64,000 nucleotides of DNA from JBQSUQ01 sp052384575 (GTDB lineage Bacteria; Pseudomonadota; Gammaproteobacteria; Enterobacterales; Pasteurellaceae), in NCBI GenBank assembly GCA_052384575.1, contig JBQSUQ010000015.1; one strand, given 5' to 3'. The notes under the pieces were generated by a model, which did no database searches, was not told where the DNA came from, and saw only the letters and a list, made by a program, of their open reading frames with translations. Position numbers and translations under genes: made by a program. Positions 60,553 through 64,000 of this stretch are shown here, piece after piece. The first letter of the stretch is position 1. The number at the start of each line of letters is the position of its first letter.

Positions 60553-63256
60553 ATACTCTCGCGCGATTGCCATGGCAATGTTTATATTTTTTGCCCGAAC
60601 CACAAGGACAAGGTTCATTACGACCAATCTTGCGTTCATTTTCAGCGATGGCGACTTGTTCATTTTGCTCTTCAGTAGCACCATTATATTGCATAGCCTG
60701 TGCTTGACGCTCTGCTGCTTCTTGATAAGCACGTTCCGCTTGTTCAACTTCTTCTGGCGTACGAACCTGAACACGACTTAATGTTCTAATCACACTAAAT
60801 TTCAACGCATCTAACATATTGGTGAACATGGCAAAAGATTCTTTCTTATATTCTTGTCTTGGATCTTTTTGCGCATAGCTACGCAAATGAATTCCCTGAC
60901 GTAAGCGATCCATTGAAGCCAAATGTTCTTTCCATAATTCATCAAGAGTTTGCAACATAATACCTTTCTCGAAATTACGCATGGTTTCTTCGCCAACCAT
61001 TTGTTCTTTACGTTGGTATTCACTTACCGCTGATTCTAAAATACGATCACGTAATTTGTATTCATCAAATTGGTTATCTTCTTCTAACCAATGTTGAAGC
61101 GGTAAATCAAGCGCAAAATCTTGTTGTAGGCGCAATGTCAATCCTGGGATATCCCATTGTTCTTCCAACGATTGTGGTGGAACATATTCATCAATCACTG
61201 CATTAAATACATCTTCACGAATAGCCTGGATCGCTTCTGATACATCGCCATTATCCAATAATTCATTACGTTGAGCATAAATGGCATGACGTTGATCATT
61301 CGCCACATCATCATATTGAAGTAGATTTTTACGACCATCAAAGTTATGCGCTTCTACTTTTGCTTGTGCAGAAGCAATAACCTTCGCTAATAGCTTAGAT
61401 TCCATCGCTTCGCCTGGCGTACTGAAGGCTTTTCTCATCATGTTTAGTTTGCCTTCATTTAAGTAAATACGCATTAAAGCATCATCTAATGACAGATAGA
61501 AACGAGAAGAACCTGGGTCACCTTGACGGCCTGAACGTCCACGTAGCTGGTTATCGATACGACGAGATTCATGGCGTTCCGTACCAATAATATGTAAACC
61601 ACCCGCTTGTTTTACGATCTCATGACGTTTTTCCCAGTCCGCTTTAATTTGTGCGATCTGTTCTTCGGTTGGATTTTCAAACTTAGCAATTTCAGCGCGC
61701 CAGTTACCACCCAATACAATATCCGTACCACGACCCGCCATATTAGTTGCGATAGTTACTGCACCTGGATAACCTGCATTAGCCACAATTTCTGCTTCTT
61801 GCGCATGGAATTTCGCATTCAGTACATTATGTGCAATCCCTGCTTTCTTCAATTCATTTGAAAGTAATTCCGATTTTTCAATGGAAATGGTCCCAACTAA
61901 GACTGGCTGTTGACGAGCAACGCAGTCTTTGATGTCTTCAATAATCGCATCAAACTTGTATTGTTCGGTTTCAAACATCACATCAGTGCGATCATCACGA
62001 ATCATCGGCAAATTGGTTGGAATAACAACGGTTTCTAAACCATAAATTTGTTGGAATTCAAAAGCTTCCGTATCCGCTGTCCCCGTCATACCCGCTAATT
62101 TCTCGTATAAACGGAAATAGTTTTGATAAGTAATAGAGGCAACAGTTTGGTTTTCACCTTGAATTTCCACACCTTCTTTGGCCTCAATGGCTTGGTGTAA
62201 ACCATCTGACCAACGACGCCCCGCCATTGTACGACCAGTATGTTCATCAACGATCACGATTTCGCCATCTTTAACCACATAATCCACATCTTTTTGGAAT
62301 AAGGTATGCGCGCGCAAAGCCGCATTAATATGATGCACCAAGCCTAAACGTTGTGGGGAATACAAGCTTTCATCTTCACCCATTAAACCTTGTTCAACTA
62401 ACCATTTTTCGCATTTTTCCTGACCGCGTTCTGTCATATGCGCTTGTTTATGTTTTAAATCAAGTGAATAGTCGCCTTCACCTTGGAATTCTTCACTATC
62501 TTCTTTCTCTTGTTCTACCAAAAGCGGAATTAATTTATTGATCGCAATATATAATTCTGAACTGTCTTCAGCAGGACCTGAAATAATCAACGGGGTACGC
62601 GCTTCATCGATCAAAATCGAATCCACTTCATCCACTAAGGCATAATGTAACGGACGTTGGAAACGCTCAGCCGCAGAATGTGCCAAATTATCACGCAAAT
62701 AGTCAAAACCAAGCTCACTGTTTGTCGCATAGGTAATATCTGCTTGATAAGCTTCACGTTTCACATCATGTGGCAAGCCTGGCACGTTCACCGCCACACT
62801 CATGCCTAAAAATTCAAATAACGGACGGTTTGTTTCCGCATCGCGACGCGCTAAGTAATCATTCACTGTTACTACATGAACACCTTTACCTGTTAAAGCA
62901 TTCAAATAACAAGGCAAGGTTGCGGTTAAGGTTTTCCCTTCACCAGTACGCATTTCGGCAATGTTACGTTGCGTCAACACCATGCCGCCTACTAACTGCA
63001 CGTCAAAATGGCGCATACCGAGAGTACGCTTACTCGCCTCTCTAACGGTCGCAAAAGCTTCTGGCAAGAGCTGCTCTAAGGCTTCGCCATTTTGTAAACG
63101 CTCACGAAACTCGGCTGTTTTTGACCGCAGTTCTTCATCACTTAATGCTTCAAAAGTTGGTTCTAAGGCATTGATTTTTTTAACTTGTTTATTTAAACGA
63201 CGTAAAATACGATCGTTACGGCTACCAAAAATTTTGGTCACAATAGTTCTTAACAT
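60551..63256 (-). CDS. secA: Preprotein translocase ATPase SecA
   Basis: SecA drives export of unfolded proteins through SecYEG. The start at 63256 (MLRTIVTKIFGSRNDRI) gives 901 residues, as in E. coli. The longer frame to 63376 overlaps secM and is rejected. Walker A is RTGEGKTLTATLP near 103, DEVDSILIDEARTPL near 209 and the helicase-II motif RGRSGRQGDPG near 500. The zinc-binding tail CPCGSGKKYKHC ends the protein. Expression is likely set by SecM upstream. Confidence 0.98.
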   Translation of the reverse strand: MLRTIVTKIFGSRNDRILRRLNKQVKKINALEPTFEALSDEELRSKTAEFRERLQNGEALEQLLPEAFATVREASKRTLGMRHFDVQLVGGMVLTQRNIAEMRTGEGKTLTATLPCYLNALTGKGVHVVTVNDYLARRDAETNRPLFEFLGMSVAVNVPGLPHDVKREAYQADITYATNSELGFDYLRDNLAHSAAERFQRPLHYALVDEVDSILIDEARTPLIISGPAEDSSELYIAINKLIPLLVEQEKEDSEEFQGEGDYSLDLKHKQAHMTERGQEKCEKWLVEQGLMGEDESLYSPQRLGLVHHINAALRAHTLFQKDVDYVVKDGEIVIVDEHTGRTMAGRRWSDGLHQAIEAKEGVEIQGENQTVASITYQNYFRLYEKLAGMTGTADTEAFEFQQIYGLETVVIPTNLPMIRDDRTDVMFETEQYKFDAIIEDIKDCVARQQPVLVGTISIEKSELLSNELKKAGIAHNVLNAKFHAQEAEIVANAGYPGAVTIATNMAGRGTDIVLGGNWRAEIAKFENPTEEQIAQIKADWEKRHEIVKQAGGLHIIGTERHESRRIDNQLRGRSGRQGDPGSSRFYLSLDDALMRIYLNEGKLNMMRKAFSTPGEAMESKLLAKVIASAQAKVEAHNFDGRKNLLQYDDVANDQRHAIYAQRNELLDNGDVSEAIQAIREDVFNAVIDEYVPPQSLEEQWDIPGLTLRLQQDFALDLPLQHWLEEDNQFDEYKLRDRILESAVSEYQRKEQMVGEETMRNFEKGIMLQTLDELWKEHLASMDRLRQGIHLRSYAQKDPRQEYKKESFAMFTNMLDALKFSVIRTLSRVQVRTPEEVEQAERAYQEAAERQAQAMQYNGATEEQNEQVAIAENERKIGRNEPCPCGSGKKYKHCHGNRARV

Positions 63257-63320
63257 AATTCTGTTCTCTGTTGAATAAAAAATAAAATGTGCAATTGCAC
63301 AAGGATAAAAATGAGATGAA

Positions 63321-63620
63321 TTATGCCAAAGGGCTACCACGAATTGGCGCGTGTGCGAAATGAATTGCCGCCACAAAGTGCGGTTGAAATTCGGTGAGTT
63401 TTACCGCAACAACACCGCTCTGCTGAATTTGCGCAGCTTGCGCTTTTTCTTGATGAACTTGATAAATAGTTCGTAGCGTTTGTTGCTGAATAGACTGATT
63501 TTGATAGGTATTTAAGTGTTCCGTTCTATCAACGGCTTGCACATCAGGCAAAGCAAAAATCGCAATCATACTAATAAATAATTGCGACCAAAAACTATGC
63601 TTACCCTTTGTTAACATCAT
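63321..63620 (-). CDS. secM: Secretion monitor SecM with HAPIRGSP arrest motif
   Basis: A 99-residue secreted peptide. It has a signal peptide (SQLFISMIAIFALP near 12-25) with a cleavage site likely after VQA. The C-terminus reads FAHAPIRGSPLA. HAPIRGSP is the arrest sequence known from Mannheimia succiniciproducens SecM, and IRGSP corresponds to GIRAGP of E. coli SecM. Stalling at the arrest motif exposes the secA ribosome-binding site and raises SecA when export is limiting. The gene ends 64 bp before secA, as in E. coli. Confidence 0.92.
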   Translation of the reverse strand: MMLTKGKHSFWSQLFISMIAIFALPDVQAVDRTEHLNTYQNQSIQQQTLRTIYQVHQEKAQAAQIQQSGVVAVKLTEFQPHFVAAIHFAHAPIRGSPLA

Positions 63621-63714
63621 TAAAATTACGGATCCTAAAAAAATTGAATTAAATTATAGCGAAAATTCGTTACAATGTCGTTAAATATTGGGATGATTGG
63701 CGAGAAAACAAGCG

Positions 63715-64000
63715 ATGAGCATAAAAAGATATCAAAAAACAGTCAATGTGAAACAGTTGTTAGAAAAATCCGATTTCGCACAACTCATGCAAAAAGGATT
63801 ACAAATTTATGCTTTTGACCAACATATCCAAAAAGTTTTCCCAAGTCAATTCAAAGGGTTATATCGTGTTGCTAATTTCACAGAAGACACATTGCATTTT
63901 GAAGTCGCCAATGCCATGGTACGCCAAGCCTTTTTATTCCAACAAAAAGTATTGCTCACACAAATTCAGCAAAGTCATCCCCATATCCAACACCTCCAGT
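63715..64000 (+). CDS. DUF721 protein, N-terminal part
   Basis: An open frame from the ATG at 63715 runs off the window after 95 codons. LLEKSDFAQLMQKGLQIY and VANFTEDTLHFEVANAMVRQAF resemble DUF721, a small family of unknown function found next to secM-secA in gamma-proteobacteria. It is divergent from secM with 94 bp between, containing the promoter region of both. Confidence 0.72.
   Translation, partial: MSIKRYQKTVNVKQLLEKSDFAQLMQKGLQIYAFDQHIQKVFPSQFKGLYRVANFTEDTLHFEVANAMVRQAFLFQQKVLLTQIQQSHPHIQHLQ

Noticed and set aside
63257..63376. N-terminal extension of SecA
   Set aside because: It would overlap secM and is not found in SecA; the internal ATG gives the standard 901 residues.

Overview
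The window looks like a chromosomal segment of a Pasteurellaceae bacterium, most likely a Haemophilus. About fifty copies of the Haemophilus-type DNA uptake sequence (AAGTGCGGT or its complement) are scattered through it, and facing pairs of them form many terminators. The gene content (menaquinone genes, pilABCD, secM with a HAPIRGSP arrest motif, brnQ, accBC) also fits. Species was not resolved; gene order seems reshuffled relative to what I remember of H. influenzae Rd, but I could not align the two.

Layout: 1-5712 holds a ureide/carbamoyl-phosphate cluster (allG-like C-terminus, carbamate kinase, LctP-family permease, 65-residue membrane protein, AllC-like amidohydrolase) convergent with a PucG-like ureidoglycine-glyoxylate aminotransferase. 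5897-7105 is a small prophage scar flanked by 45-bp direct repeats of the 3' part of tRNA-Ala(GGC). Then follow gltX, three identical tRNA-Val(UAC) genes, a GT32 glycosyltransferase and brnQ. 11419-16967 carries hisB-hisH-hisA-hisF-hisIE on the minus strand, interrupted by a DUF5655 gene and a MOSC gene. 17087-27391 has sulP, tRNA-Ser(GGA), a DMT transporter, rhlB, rho, a decayed 675-bp spacer with a transposase fragment, and purL with a PurR operator. 27543-36502 carries panF-yhdT, accC-accB, aroQ, menC with an unlisted small membrane gene, menB, menH, and an alanine/glycine:cation symporter behind a tandem glycine riboswitch. 36593-41492 is a GNAT protein, yacG, coaE and the pilDCBA competence pilus operon. 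41602-54388 is mostly housekeeping (ampD, a HAD phosphatase, bamE, yejKLM, pflA, lexA, menD-menF, alaA, proC, rdgC). 56268-60039 carries a his attenuator and hisG-hisD-hisC. The window ends with mutT, secA, secM and a partial DUF721 gene.

The most striking feature is the split histidine operon. hisGDC with its leader is on the plus strand at 56-60 kb, while hisBHAF-IE is on the minus strand at 11-17 kb. Inverting the roughly 43 kb between them restores the canonical hisGDCBHAFI order. hisGDC now has its own terminator, hisB has lost the attenuated leader, and a 280-bp array of nested palindromes sits between hisG and hisD. The his genes and purL are visibly richer in G+C (about 48-57% in lines I counted) than neighbours such as brnQ (about 33%) or the DUF5655 gene (about 25%).

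Functionally, the first cluster suggests a route from allantoate through ureidoglycine and oxalurate to carbamoyl phosphate and ATP, with PucG supplying oxalurate. The rest is mainly core metabolism, translation, secretion and competence.
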